Positions 8,493 to 17,781 are shown, numbered from the stretch's first letter. The stretch is 64,000 bases of DNA from Variovorax sp. 770b2 (GCF_900115685.1 NZ_FOXJ01000002.1:744001-808000), one strand, 5' to 3'. Program-made: numbers and translations. Notes: generated by a model from the sequence alone, not told the origin.

Positions 8493-9185
8493 ATGAGCAC
8501 CCCGTTCCGCATTGCCCCCTCCATCCTCTCCGCAGACTTCGCCCACCTCGGCCGGGAACTGACCGACGTGATCGCCGCCGGCGCCGACTGGATCCACTTC
8601 GACGTGATGGACAACCATTACGTGCCGAACCTGACCTTCGGCCCGATGATCTGCCAGGCGCTCAAGCCCTACGCCAAGACGGCCGACGGCACGCCGGTAC
8701 CGATCGACGTGCACCTCATGATCCAGCCGGTCGACGCCCTGGCCGCCTCCTTCGCGCAAGCGGGCGCCGACTGCATCAGCTTTCACCCCGACGCATCGCC
8801 CCACGTGCACCGCAGCATCCAGGCCATCAAGGCCGCGGGCTGCAAGGCCGGGTTGGTGTTCAACCCGGGGCTGGGCCTGGAGGCGCTGGACTGGGCCATC
8901 GACGACATCGATCTCATCCTCATCATGAGCGTGAACCCCGGCTTCGGCGGCCAGAGCTTCATCGACTCGGCCCTGCGCAAGATCGAACTCGCGCGCAAGC
9001 GCATCGAGCAGAGCGGGCGCGACATCCGCCTGGAAGTGGACGGCGGCATCAAGGTGGACAACATCGCGCGCGTGGCCTCGGCCGGTGCCGACACCTTCGT
9101 GGCCGGCAGCGCGATCTTCAATGCCAAGGACTACGGCGCCGTGATCGCCGAAATGCGCCAGCAACTGGCCGGCGTCAGCGCTTGA
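8493..9185 (+). CDS. rpe: Ribulose-phosphate 3-epimerase
   Basis: A 230-residue TIM-barrel enzyme that interconverts ribulose 5-phosphate and xylulose 5-phosphate in the pentose-phosphate and Calvin pathways. The opening IAPSILSADFAHLG and WIHFDVMDNHYVPNLTFG are diagnostic. Metal and catalytic residues can be placed: His35, Asp37, His74 (VHLMI) and Asp183 (EVDGGI). NPGFGGQSFI supplies the phosphate/cap loop. Its last 11 bp overlap the convergent small gene at 9175. Confidence 0.96.
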   Translation: MSTPFRIAPSILSADFAHLGRELTDVIAAGADWIHFDVMDNHYVPNLTFGPMICQALKPYAKTADGTPVPIDVHLMIQPVDALAASFAQAGADCISFHPDASPHVHRSIQAIKAAGCKAGLVFNPGLGLEALDWAIDDIDLILIMSVNPGFGGQSFIDSALRKIELARKRIEQSGRDIRLEVDGGIKVDNIARVASAGADTFVAGSAIFNAKDYGAVIAEMRQQLAGVSA

Positions 9186-9456
9186 CCTTGTCGTTGTAGA
9201 CGCGGTCGGCCTCCGGCCCGCGGTCGGTATCGACCACGCCGCGCTCCACGTCTTCATGCGCCTGGCGGCCCACCTCGGGCGGATGCCCGTCCCGGGTTGC
9301 CTGGCTGTCCGAGGACTGGTCGCGCTCGTGCGGCAGGCGCGGCGCCGATTCACCGCCCTGCTCGACCTTGGTCTTGCCGCCGCCCGCGTCCTTCGTCGCG
9401 TCCTTGGGATCGGTGGGCGGGGTCTTGGTGGTCTTGGTGGTGTTGGCTCGGGTCAT
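9175..9456 (-). CDS. Small charged, disordered hypothetical protein
   Basis: A 93-residue protein of no known family. It is almost wholly polar (Thr/Lys/Asp/Glu/Gly/Arg), with a Thr/Lys-rich start and a C-terminal segment rich in acidic residues and Arg, so it is probably intrinsically disordered. Start at ATG 9456 is backed by AAGGAG 8 bases upstream (revcomp of 9465-9470). It overlaps the 3' end of rpe tail-to-tail by 11 bp. Similar short hydrophilic proteins are often stress-induced, but that is only analogy. Confidence 0.6.
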   Translation of the reverse strand: MTRANTTKTTKTPPTDPKDATKDAGGGKTKVEQGGESAPRLPHERDQSSDSQATRDGHPPEVGRQAHEDVERGVVDTDRGPEADRVYNDKVKR

Positions 9457-9602
9457 GCGGTGGCTCCTTCGTGGCATTGCAGGCAAGCCTGTGCCGGTGA
9501 GTCCGCACCCGCGGTAGGACATGCAAGGCAGGCCCTGTAGGTGGCCGCTCGGCGCTATGAAACCCATAGCGGCTTTGCCTCCGGTGAAGGGCCTCCGCAA
9601 TA

Positions 9603-10610
9603 ATGGCCCGCATGTCTTCCGATCCTTTTGCCGGCGTGGCGACCGACAGCCTGCGCATCCACACCTTCGCCTCGCTCCAGCCCGGTCCGCGCCTGCTCGT
9701 GGTCGGCGGCGTGCACGGCGACGAGACCTGCGGCACCGCGGGCATCGCGCGCATCCTGGCCGAGTTCGATGCCGGCACGCTGCAGCTGCAGCGCGGCGAG
9801 CTGACGCTGGTGCCCGTGGCCAACCCGCTGGCGCGCCGGCGCCTGCAGCGCGAAGGCGAGCGCAACCTCAACCGCCTGTTCCGCCCGACCGAGGCGCCCG
9901 CCGACTACGAAGCCCGCATCACCAACCGCCTGGCGCCCGTCATCGCGCGCCACGAGGTGCTGCTGGACCTGCACTCCTTCCAGAGCGAGGGCGAGGCCTT
10001 CGCGATGATCGGCCCGCGCGACAACACCGGCACGCTGGAGCCCTTTGCCCGCTCCTACGAAGAGGGCCAGCTCGCGCTGCACATCGGCACGCCCATCGTG
10101 GTGGAAGGCTGGCTCGACATCTACGCCGCGGGCCTCGCACAGCGCGCGGGCGGCGCGCCGGCCGAAGAGGCCGCGCTCGACTTCGGCCGCGGCACCAACG
10201 AATACATCCGCAGCTGCGGCGGCTACGGCGTCACGCTCGAATGCGGCCAGCACCAGGACCCCGAGGCGCCCGAGGTGGCGTGGCGGGCCATCCGCCGCAC
10301 GCTCGCGCTCCTGGGCATGGCGCCGCTGCCGGCCGGCCTGCCCGCCGCATCGGCCGAGCCCAGGCTGCTGCGCCTGGCCAGCGTGACCGATCGCCTGCAC
10401 GAGGAAGACAGCTTCGTGCGCGACTGGGCCACCTTCGACGAGGTGCAGCGCGGCGAGCCGATCGGCATGCGCCACGACGGCACGCTGCTGAGCGCGCCCG
10501 AGGACGGCTTCATCGTGTTCCCCAACGCGCTCGCGCTGCCGGGCGCCGAGTGGTTCTACTTCGCGCGCCCGAGCGAACGCGTGCTCGGGCCGGTGGCCGG
10601 CAAGGCCTGA
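9603..10610 (+). CDS. Succinylglutamate desuccinylase/aspartoacylase-family (M14-like) zinc deacylase
   Basis: A 335-residue zinc hydrolase. Zinc ligands are visible as GGVHGDET (His38, Glu41) and LLDLHSF (His124), with the substrate-carboxylate motif ERNLNRLF (about residues 86-93). The C-terminal beta domain (about 255-335) includes EEDSFVRDWATF and AFEDGFIVFPN-like EDGFIVFPN, as in AstE/AspA proteins. It probably removes an acyl group from an N-acyl amino acid in the cytoplasm, as I see no signal peptide. No arginine-succinyltransferase genes are near, so the substrate is open. ATG 9612 is an alternative start. Confidence 0.82.
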   Translation: MARMSSDPFAGVATDSLRIHTFASLQPGPRLLVVGGVHGDETCGTAGIARILAEFDAGTLQLQRGELTLVPVANPLARRRLQREGERNLNRLFRPTEAPADYEARITNRLAPVIARHEVLLDLHSFQSEGEAFAMIGPRDNTGTLEPFARSYEEGQLALHIGTPIVVEGWLDIYAAGLAQRAGGAPAEEAALDFGRGTNEYIRSCGGYGVTLECGQHQDPEAPEVAWRAIRRTLALLGMAPLPAGLPAASAEPRLLRLASVTDRLHEEDSFVRDWATFDEVQRGEPIGMRHDGTLLSAPEDGFIVFPNALALPGAEWFYFARPSERVLGPVAGKA

Positions 10611-10675
10611 GGCCGCGTTCCTACACCGCCCGGCCGGGCCCGCGGCACACATTTCCAGCCTGAAGGAGTGTGTCC

Positions 10676-11659
10676 ATGCCCGTCTCGACAAAAGCCCCCG
10701 CGCCGCGCGTCCTGTGGAAGGGCGCGATCAGTTTCGGCCTGGTCCACATCCCGGTGGCGCTCTACTCGGCCACCACCAACCACGGCATCGACTTCGACTG
10801 GCTCGACAAGCGCTCGATGGATCCGGTCGGCTACAAGCGCATCAACAAGAAGACCGGCAAGGAAATCGCGCGCGAGAACATCGTCAAGGGCGTGGAATAC
10901 GAGGACGGCGAGTACGTGGTGCTCAGCGACAAGGAAATCGCCGCCGCCTACCCCAAGACCACGCAGACCATCGAGATCGAGACCTTCGTGCCGGCCAACG
11001 GCATTCCGTTCGTCTACCTGGAGCGGCCCTACTACGTGGCGCCGATCAATCGCGGCGCGAAGGTCTATGCGCTGCTGCGCGAGACCCTGCAGCGCAGCGG
11101 CCGCGTGGGCGTGGCCCGCGTCGTGATCCAGACCAAGCAGCACCTGGCGGCGCTGGTGCCCGTGGGCCCGGGCCTCGTGCTGAACCTGCTGCGCTGGGGC
11201 GCCGACATCCGGCCCTGGGACGACCTGCCGCTGCCCGCGGAAGACGCGAAGAAGGCGGGCCTCACCGAGCGCGAATTGAAGATGGCACAGGAGCTGGTCG
11301 AGGACATGAGCGCCGACTGGGAGCCGGACGAATTCAAGGATGAGTTCAAGGACGAGATCCTGCGCCTGGTCGAGCGCAAGGTGAAGGCGGGCCAGACCGA
11401 GACGGTGACGCAGCCCGAGCCCGAGGAAGGCGCGTCCGAACGCGGCGGCGCCAAGATCATCGACCTCACCGAACTGCTGCAGCGGAGCCTGCGCGGCAAG
11501 GGCGGCGCAAAGAAGGCCGCGGCCGTTCAGGATGATGACGACGAGGACGAAGAACCCGCGCTCCGCCCCCGGCCTCCCGCGAAGAAACGCAAGCCCGCCG
11601 CGAAAGCCGCTTCAAAGACCCCGGCGAAGGCGAAACCCCGCGCCAGGCGTGCGGCCTGA
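10676..11659 (+). CDS. ku: Non-homologous end-joining protein Ku
   Basis: A 327-residue bacterial Ku. It forms a homodimeric ring on DNA ends and recruits LigD. The core domain opens with LWKGAISFGLVHIPVALYSA and keeps VGYKRINKKTGKEI and the GRVGVARVVIQTKQHLAAL segment. The C-terminal tail (about 245-327) is first acidic, then Lys/Ala/Pro/Arg-rich, like tails that aid DNA binding in other Ku proteins. ATG 10676 is chosen because AAGGAG lies 7 bases upstream; in-frame GTGs sit within that site. ligD follows after 12 bp, forming the classic two-gene end-joining operon. Confidence 0.95.
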   Translation: MPVSTKAPAPRVLWKGAISFGLVHIPVALYSATTNHGIDFDWLDKRSMDPVGYKRINKKTGKEIARENIVKGVEYEDGEYVVLSDKEIAAAYPKTTQTIEIETFVPANGIPFVYLERPYYVAPINRGAKVYALLRETLQRSGRVGVARVVIQTKQHLAALVPVGPGLVLNLLRWGADIRPWDDLPLPAEDAKKAGLTERELKMAQELVEDMSADWEPDEFKDEFKDEILRLVERKVKAGQTETVTQPEPEEGASERGGAKIIDLTELLQRSLRGKGGAKKAAAVQDDDDEDEEPALRPRPPAKKRKPAAKAASKTPAKAKPRARRAA

Positions 11660-11671
11660 GGCGCACCGACC

Positions 11672-14230
11672 ATGGGCACCACCGCATCGACCGCGCGCAA
11701 GGCGCTCTCGCGCTACCACGGCAAGCGCGATTTCTCGCGCACGCCCGAGCCCAAGGAGGGCGGCCGCGCGGGCCAGGGCGTGCTCTCCTTCGTCATCCAG
11801 AAGCACCACGCGAGCCATCTGCACTACGACTTCCGCCTCGAACTGGACGGCACGTTGAAGAGCTGGGCCGTGCCCAAGGGCCCGTGCCTCGACCCGACGG
11901 TCAAGCGCATGGCGGTGCATGTCGAGGACCATCCGATTTCGTATGCGGACTTCGAGGGCACCATTCCGCCCAAGCAGTACGGCGCGGGCACCGTCATCGT
12001 CTGGGACCGCGGCGATTGGCTGCCGGCCGGGGGCAGCGACGGCGATGCGCGCAAGGCGCTCGCGGCCGGCAAGCTCAAGTTCGAACTGCGCGGCGAAAAG
12101 CTCAAGGGCCACTGGACGCTGGTGCGCATGCACGGCAAGGGCGACGAGAAGCACGAGCCGTGGCTGCTCATCAAGGAGCGCGATGACCAGGCGCGCGATC
12201 TTGCCGACTACGACGTGCTCGAAAAACAGCCCGCGAGCGTGCTGACCGGCCGCGGCGTGGACGAGGTGGACCGTCCGCCGAAGAAGGTGGCCGCCAAGGT
12301 GCCGGCGAAGAAGGCGGCGGCAAAAAAGCCCGCGAAGAAAGTTGCGCTGCCCGCCGCCTTCCAGCCCCAGCTTGCGACCCTCGCAGCCTCTCCCCCTTCA
12401 TCGCCCGGCGACTGGCTCTACGAGCTCAAGTTCGACGGCTACCGCCTGCTCGCCCGCATCGACAAGGGCAAGGTGCGCTGCTTCACCCGCAACGGCCACG
12501 ACTGGACCGACAAGCTGCCCGCCATCGCCAAGGCGCTCGCGAAGCTGCCGACCGATTCGGCCTGGCTCGACGGCGAGATCACCGTGGAGGGCGAGAACGG
12601 CGCGCCCGACTTCCAGGCGCTGCAGAACGCCTTCGACCGCGGCGCCACCTCGTCGATCGTCTACTGGCTGTTCGATGCGCCCTTTCTGGACGGCGAGGAC
12701 CTGCGCGGTGAGCCGGTCGAAGCGCGGCGCGCGCAACTTGTCCGCCTGCTCGGCAAGCGGCCGCCGGCCCCGCTGCGCCTGAGCGAGGCCTTCGATGCAT
12801 CGCCGCGCGACCTGCTGGCGTCTTCCGCGCGCATCGGCTTCGAGGGCATCGTCGGCAAGCGCAAGGGCTCGCCCTATGTGTCGCGCCGTTCGCCCGACTG
12901 GATCAAGCTCAAGAACCAGCAGCGCCAGGAGTTCGTGATCGGCGGCTACACCGCGCCCAAGGGCGCACGCGCGGGCTTCGGCGCGCTGCTGCTGGGCGTG
13001 CACGACGACAAGGGGCGGCTGCGCTATTGCGGCAACGTGGGCACCGGCTTCAACGCGGACCGCCTCGCCGACATCAAGGCCCGGCTGGACAAGCTGGCCA
13101 CCGGCGACTGCCCCTTCACCCCCGTGCCGGACGGCGCGAACGCGAAGGCGCAGTGGGTCAAGCCCACGCTGGTGGCCGAGGTCTCGTTCGGCGAATGGAC
13201 GCGCGAAGACCGCGTGCGCCATTCGGTGTTCCAGGGGCTGCGCGCGGACAAGCCCGCGCGCGGCATCGTGCGCGAGCGCGCGGAACAACCCGAGCAGCCC
13301 GACGCAGCGGCCGCGACGCCCGCGAAGAAGAAAGGAGCGAAGGCACCCATGGCATTGAAGATTTCCCACGCCGACCGCGTGATCGACGAGAAGAGCGGCA
13401 TCACCAAGGGCGAACTCGCCGCCTACTACGACGCGGTCGGCACGCTCATGCTGCCGCACCTGCGCGGGCGGCCGGTGTCGCTGGTGCGCGCGCCCGACGG
13501 CGTGGGCGGCGAGTTGTTCTTCCAGAAACACCTGCAGAACCGCGAGATACCCGGCGTCACCCTGCTGGACCCCGCGCTCGATCCGAGCCACGAGCCGCTA
13601 TTGCAGATCGACAGCAAGACCGGGCTCATCGGCGCCGCGCAGATGAACGTGATCGAGCTGCACACCTGGAACGCCACCTCGCGCGCCATCGACCGGCCCG
13701 ACCGCATGACCTTCGACCTGGACCCCGGCGAAGGCGTGGACTGGCCGCAGATCCAGGAGGCCACGCTGCTGGTGCGCACGCTGCTCGACGAGCTGGGCCT
13801 GCCGTCGTTCTTGAAGACCAGCGGCGGCAAGGGCCTGCACGTGGTGGTGCCGATCCGCCGGCAGTACGGCTGGGACGAGGTCAAGGGCTTCTCGCAGGCC
13901 GTGGTGGTGCACCTGGCGCGGACCATTCCGGACCGCTTCGTCGCCAAGAGCGGGCCGCGCAACCGCGTGGGCAAGGTGTTCGTCGATTACCTGCGCAACG
14001 GCTTCGGCGCGACCACGGTGAGCGCGTGGTCGGCGCGCTCGCGCCCGGGGCTGGGCGTGTCGGTGCCCGTGGCGTGGGACGAGCTGCCCGCGCTCACAAG
14101 CGCCGCGCAATGGACCCTCGCCAACGTGGCCGACCGCTTCGCCACCGGCAACAAGCCGTGGGCCGCGCTGGAGCGCAGCCGGAAAGGCATCGCCGCGGCC
14201 ATGAAGATGCTCGACTACAAGCCGGGCTAG
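11672..14230 (+). CDS. ligD: Multifunctional DNA ligase/polymerase/phosphoesterase LigD
   Basis: An 852-residue LigD with domain order phosphoesterase-ligase-polymerase, as in Pseudomonas. The N-terminal 3'-phosphoesterase domain (about 35-150) has FVIQKHHASHLHYDFRLE. The ATP-dependent ligase domain (about 225-525) carries the nucleotidyl-lysine motif LKFDGYR with Lys253, plus EGIVGKRKGSPY. A Lys/Ala linker leads to the archaeo-eukaryotic-primase-like polymerase domain (about 560-852), with RMTFDLDPGEG (Asp682, Asp684) and SGGKGLHVVVPI. It processes and seals double-strand breaks with Ku. A shine-dalgarno-like AAGGAG sits before Met560, so an internal start yielding a polymerase-only product is conceivable. 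Confidence 0.95.
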   Translation: MGTTASTARKALSRYHGKRDFSRTPEPKEGGRAGQGVLSFVIQKHHASHLHYDFRLELDGTLKSWAVPKGPCLDPTVKRMAVHVEDHPISYADFEGTIPPKQYGAGTVIVWDRGDWLPAGGSDGDARKALAAGKLKFELRGEKLKGHWTLVRMHGKGDEKHEPWLLIKERDDQARDLADYDVLEKQPASVLTGRGVDEVDRPPKKVAAKVPAKKAAAKKPAKKVALPAAFQPQLATLAASPPSSPGDWLYELKFDGYRLLARIDKGKVRCFTRNGHDWTDKLPAIAKALAKLPTDSAWLDGEITVEGENGAPDFQALQNAFDRGATSSIVYWLFDAPFLDGEDLRGEPVEARRAQLVRLLGKRPPAPLRLSEAFDASPRDLLASSARIGFEGIVGKRKGSPYVSRRSPDWIKLKNQQRQEFVIGGYTAPKGARAGFGALLLGVHDDKGRLRYCGNVGTGFNADRLADIKARLDKLATGDCPFTPVPDGANAKAQWVKPTLVAEVSFGEWTREDRVRHSVFQGLRADKPARGIVRERAEQPEQPDAAAATPAKKKGAKAPMALKISHADRVIDEKSGITKGELAAYYDAVGTLMLPHLRGRPVSLVRAPDGVGGELFFQKHLQNREIPGVTLLDPALDPSHEPLLQIDSKTGLIGAAQMNVIELHTWNATSRAIDRPDRMTFDLDPGEGVDWPQIQEATLLVRTLLDELGLPSFLKTSGGKGLHVVVPIRRQYGWDEVKGFSQAVVVHLARTIPDRFVAKSGPRNRVGKVFVDYLRNGFGATTVSAWSARSRPGLGVSVPVAWDELPALTSAAQWTLANVADRFATGNKPWAALERSRKGIAAAMKMLDYKPG

Positions 14231-14248
14231 CGCCCGGTTCCGAACCGC

Positions 14249-15067
14249 CTACTGCAGCACTTCCCTGGTCGTCACCTCGAAGCGCTGCAGCGTGTTCGCG
14301 CCGAACACCATCGTGATCGGCACGTCCGCCGCATCGCGCCCGCGCGCCATCACCACGCGCCCGATGCGCGGCTTGTTGTGGCGCGCATCGAAGGTGTACC
14401 AGCGGTCGCCCAGGTAGACCTCGAACCACGCGCTGAAGTCCATCGGATAGGGCACCGGCGGAATGCCGATGTCGCCCAGGTAGCCCGTTGCATAGCGGGC
14501 CGGAATGTTCATGCAGCGGCACAGCGTGATGGCCAGGTGCGCAAAATCGCGGCACACGCCCGTGCCCTCGCGAAAGCCCTCGAGCGCGGTGCGCGTGGCG
14601 CGCGCGTTCTGGTAGTCGAAGCGCAGGTGGCCGTGCACGAAGTCGCAGATGGCCTGCACGCGGCTCCAGCCCGGCGTCACGTTCAGGAAGTTGGCCCAGG
14701 CGAACTGCAGGAGCTCGCTGTCGACCTCGCAGTAGCGGCTGGGCAGCACGAAAGGCAGCGCCGCCACCGGCAGGTCGGCCGCCGCGTGCTCCCTGGCGCC
14801 CAGGTCGATGGTGTCGGGCAGGCCGGTGTCGTACACGGTGGCCTGGTTGCGCAGCCGCACGCTGCTCACGCCCAGCGGCACGTGCACGCGCGCGCACTGG
14901 TTGTCGAAGCTGTCGCGGTAGTGGTCGGTCACCAGCGGCGGACTGATGGTGATGTTCTCGCTGCCCTGGATGTCGGCAGCGCGCGAGGGGTGCACCTGCA
15001 GCATGTAGATCAACGCCGTGGGGGCGGTGACGCCGATTTCGATGTCGTAGCCGATCTGGATCTGCAT
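14249..15067 (-). CDS. Transglutaminase-like (cysteine protease fold) family protein
   Basis: A 272-residue protein of the transglutaminase-like superfamily with an N-terminal beta domain (about 1-110) and a papain-like core. The nucleophile motif GTGVCRDFAHLA puts the catalytic Cys at 172. The later segment PMDFSAWFEVYLGDRWYTF corresponds to the usual HAW motif, but the expected His is Ser here (about residue 212); Asp228 and His230 follow in FDARHN. I chose ATG 15067 over upstream starts, which would run through low-complexity Arg-rich sequence. No signal peptide is seen. The role is unknown; convergent with ligD. Confidence 0.78.
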   Translation of the reverse strand: MQIQIGYDIEIGVTAPTALIYMLQVHPSRAADIQGSENITISPPLVTDHYRDSFDNQCARVHVPLGVSSVRLRNQATVYDTGLPDTIDLGAREHAAADLPVAALPFVLPSRYCEVDSELLQFAWANFLNVTPGWSRVQAICDFVHGHLRFDYQNARATRTALEGFREGTGVCRDFAHLAITLCRCMNIPARYATGYLGDIGIPPVPYPMDFSAWFEVYLGDRWYTFDARHNKPRIGRVVMARGRDAADVPITMVFGANTLQRFEVTTREVLQ

Positions 15068-15358
15068 TGGCGTGTTTCTTCCCTGGTGAGCCGGTATGCG
15101 CCGGTGCGCGAGGCACAAAGAAGACGACAAGCACGATCGGTGCCGTCTTCGCCCCATGCTATGCGACGGCGCTCCAAAAGCCGCACGGCCACAACCCGCG
15201 ACGCGTCGTAGTCCGCCGCGAGGCGCTGTAGTCGCGCTCCTACCGCCGGGGCGCACGCTCTCCGACATCCGAGGGAGGGGCGCCACTACGGGTAACAGTC
15301 GGTTCAAAACCTAACCTCGGAGGTCTCTGTTCATCTGGATATTCCTTGGAGGGAAATC

Positions 15359-15511
15359 ATGGAGCTTTCATCGCTGTTCGGCTCGCTCACCGGTTCGCTG
15401 GGCGACGAAATCCTCGTGTGGGCTGTCGCCGCGGTGGCAGGCTGCATCTGCCTGGTCGCCGTGGTCAACGTGCTGGACATGCTCCTGGACAACAACAACG
15501 AAATGGGCTGA
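15359..15511 (+). CDS. 50-residue single-pass membrane protein (short gene)
   Basis: A short gene of 50 codons with a good ribosome site: GGAGG centred 6-7 bases before ATG. The protein starts MELSSLFGSLTGSLGDEI, has one strong transmembrane segment (about residues 19-38, VWAVAAVAGCICLVAVVNVL) and ends in an Asp/Asn-rich tail, NNNEMG. I know no family for it. It lies 53 bp upstream of the catalase gene on the same strand, so it may be cotranscribed and linked to oxidative stress (inference). The 291 bp before it (15068-15358) hold no other gene that I can see. Confidence 0.6.
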   Translation: MELSSLFGSLTGSLGDEILVWAVAAVAGCICLVAVVNVLDMLLDNNNEMG

Positions 15512-15564
15512 GAGCCTTCTTCCGTTCTCCTCCTCTCCCCTCTCCCTCTCTCGCCCGCTGCTCC

Positions 15565-17781
15565 ATGAAAGATCCCAGGTCCCCGATGACGCCCCAGAAC
15601 AAAGCCGCCGCAGGTCGCCGCGCCAGCACCGCCAAGACCACCAAATCCGGGGACGGCCGCAACGCCAAGCAGTTGCAGCTGGATGGCTTCACCACCGAGC
15701 ATCCCGCGCACCTGACGACCAACCAGGGCCTGCAGATCCCGGACAACCACAACTCGCTGAAGGCGGGCGTGCGCGGGCCGACGCTGCTGGAAGACTTCAT
15801 CCTGCGCGAGAAGATCACGCACTTCGACCACGAGCGCATTCCCGAGCGCGCCGTGCATGCGCGCGGCTCGGCGGCGCATGGCTATTTCCAGGTCTACAAG
15901 TCGATGTCGCAGTTCACCTCGGCCGACTTCCTGCAGGACCCGGACGTGAAGACGCCCGTTTTCGTGCGCTTCTCGACCGTGGCCGGCTCGCGCGGATCGG
16001 CCGATACGGTGCGCGACGTGCGCGGCTTCGCCGTCAAGTTCTACACCCGCGAAGGCAACTACGACTTGGTGGGCAACAACATCCCGGTGTTCTTCATCCA
16101 GGACGCGATGAAGTTTCCCGACCTCATCCACGCCGTGAAACCCGAGCCGCACCACGAGATGCCGCAGGCCGCGAGCGCGCACGACACCTTCTGGGATTTC
16201 GCCTCGCTCATGCCCGAGAGCACCCACATGCTGATGTGGGCCATGAGCGACCGCGCCATCCCGCGCAGCCTTCGCATGATGGAAGGCTTCGGCGTGCACA
16301 CCTTCCGCTTCATCAACGGCCGCGGCGAGAGCCACTTCGTGAAGTTCCACTGGAAGCCCAAGCTGGGCATCCACGGCCTGGTGTGGGACGAGGCACAGAA
16401 GATCGCCGGCAAGGACGCGGACTTTCACCGCCGCGACCTCTGGGAAGCCATCGAGAACGGCGACTTTCCCGAATGGGAGCTGGGCGTGCAGATCGTTCCG
16501 GCCGACAAGGAGCATTCGCTGGGCTTCGACCTGCTCGACCCGACCAAGCTCATCCCCGAGGAAATGGTGCCCGTGCAGAAGATCGGCAAGCTGGTGCTCA
16601 ACCGCAACCCCGACAACTTCTTCGCCGAGACCGAGCAGGTGGCCTTCCACCCCGGCCACGTGGTGCCCGGCATCGACTTCAGCAACGACCCGCTGCTGCA
16701 GGGGCGCCTGTTCTCGTACACCGACACGCAGATCTCGCGCCTGGGCGGCGCGAACTTCCACGAACTGCCGATCAACAAGGGCGTGTGCCCGTTCCACAAC
16801 TTCCAGCGCGACGGCATGCACCGCCAGACCATCGCGCGCGGCCAGGTGGCCTACGAGCCCAACACGCTGGGCAGCGGCACCGAGTTCCGCGTGGACGGCG
16901 GCAGCAACGGCTTCCAATCGTTCCCCGAGGAGATCGACGCGCCCAAGGTGCGCCGCCGCAGCCCCTCGTTCGACGACCACTTCACGCAGGCGCGCCTGTT
17001 CTTCAACAGCCAGAGCGCGGCCGAGAAGGAACACATCATCGCGGCCTTCCGCTTCGAGCTTTCCAAGCTGGAGGTGCCGGCGATCCGCCAGCGCATGGTC
17101 GACAACCTCGCGCACGTGGACGAGAAGCTCGCGCGCCGCGTGGCCGAGCCGCTGGGCATCGGCGAGCCCGATGCCAAGGCGGCGGCGGGCCGCGCGGGCT
17201 TTCGCGACCACCGCATCGCGCTGCCCATCGACGAGTCGCCCGCGCTCAGCATGGCCGACACCGGCGACGGCTCGATCCGCACGCGCAAGATCGCGATCCT
17301 GGTGGCCGACGGCGTCGATTCGGCCTCGCTCAAGCCGATCCGCGATGCGCTGGAGCAGGCCGGCGCGCAGTGCAAGATCGTCGGTCCGCGACTGGGCACG
17401 GTGGCCAGTGCGTCCAAGCGGCAGATCGATGTCGACATGACCTTCACGAACACGCCCTCGGTGATGTTCGATGCGGTGCTGGTGCCGGCCGGCGCCGACG
17501 CCGCGGCCGCGATGGCGGCCACGGGCGACGCGGTGCACTTCGTGCTCGAGGCCTACAAGCACTGCAAGGCGATCTGCACGGTGGGCGAGGGCGTGCAGCT
17601 GCTCGCCACGCTGGGCATCGGCGCGGACAGCGATGCGCCCGCGGGCGTGGTCGTGGCCGCCACGCCGGTCACCAACCTGGGTGACAGCACGGCGGCCACG
17701 CAGATCGCGCACGACTTCATCGCGGCGATCGCCAAGCACCGCCACTGGGACCGCGCCAACATCGACGCGGTGCCTGCCTAG
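15565..17781 (+). CDS. katE: Large-subunit (clade 2) catalase, HPII/KatE type
   Basis: A 738-residue haem catalase that breaks down hydrogen peroxide. Key residues match E. coli HPII with a constant offset of 30: distal His98 (RAVHARG), Asn171 (DLVGNNIPVFF), proximal haem ligand Tyr385 (LFSYTDTQ), and His362 (VAFHPGHVVPG), which in HPII is covalently linked to the tyrosine. The C-terminal domain (about 575-738) is the class-I amidotransferase/DJ-1-like domain found only in large catalases (KIAILVADGVDS). ATG 15565 was chosen; MTPQNK at 15586 is an alternative. There is no export signal, so it is cytoplasmic. Confidence 0.95.
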   Translation: MKDPRSPMTPQNKAAAGRRASTAKTTKSGDGRNAKQLQLDGFTTEHPAHLTTNQGLQIPDNHNSLKAGVRGPTLLEDFILREKITHFDHERIPERAVHARGSAAHGYFQVYKSMSQFTSADFLQDPDVKTPVFVRFSTVAGSRGSADTVRDVRGFAVKFYTREGNYDLVGNNIPVFFIQDAMKFPDLIHAVKPEPHHEMPQAASAHDTFWDFASLMPESTHMLMWAMSDRAIPRSLRMMEGFGVHTFRFINGRGESHFVKFHWKPKLGIHGLVWDEAQKIAGKDADFHRRDLWEAIENGDFPEWELGVQIVPADKEHSLGFDLLDPTKLIPEEMVPVQKIGKLVLNRNPDNFFAETEQVAFHPGHVVPGIDFSNDPLLQGRLFSYTDTQISRLGGANFHELPINKGVCPFHNFQRDGMHRQTIARGQVAYEPNTLGSGTEFRVDGGSNGFQSFPEEIDAPKVRRRSPSFDDHFTQARLFFNSQSAAEKEHIIAAFRFELSKLEVPAIRQRMVDNLAHVDEKLARRVAEPLGIGEPDAKAAAGRAGFRDHRIALPIDESPALSMADTGDGSIRTRKIAILVADGVDSASLKPIRDALEQAGAQCKIVGPRLGTVASASKRQIDVDMTFTNTPSVMFDAVLVPAGADAAAAMAATGDAVHFVLEAYKHCKAICTVGEGVQLLATLGIGADSDAPAGVVVAATPVTNLGDSTAATQIAHDFIAAIAKHRHWDRANIDAVPA

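Noticed and set aside
15331..17745. 804-codon minus-strand frame opposite katE
   Set aside because: katE is certain from catalytic residues; the antisense translation is low complexity.
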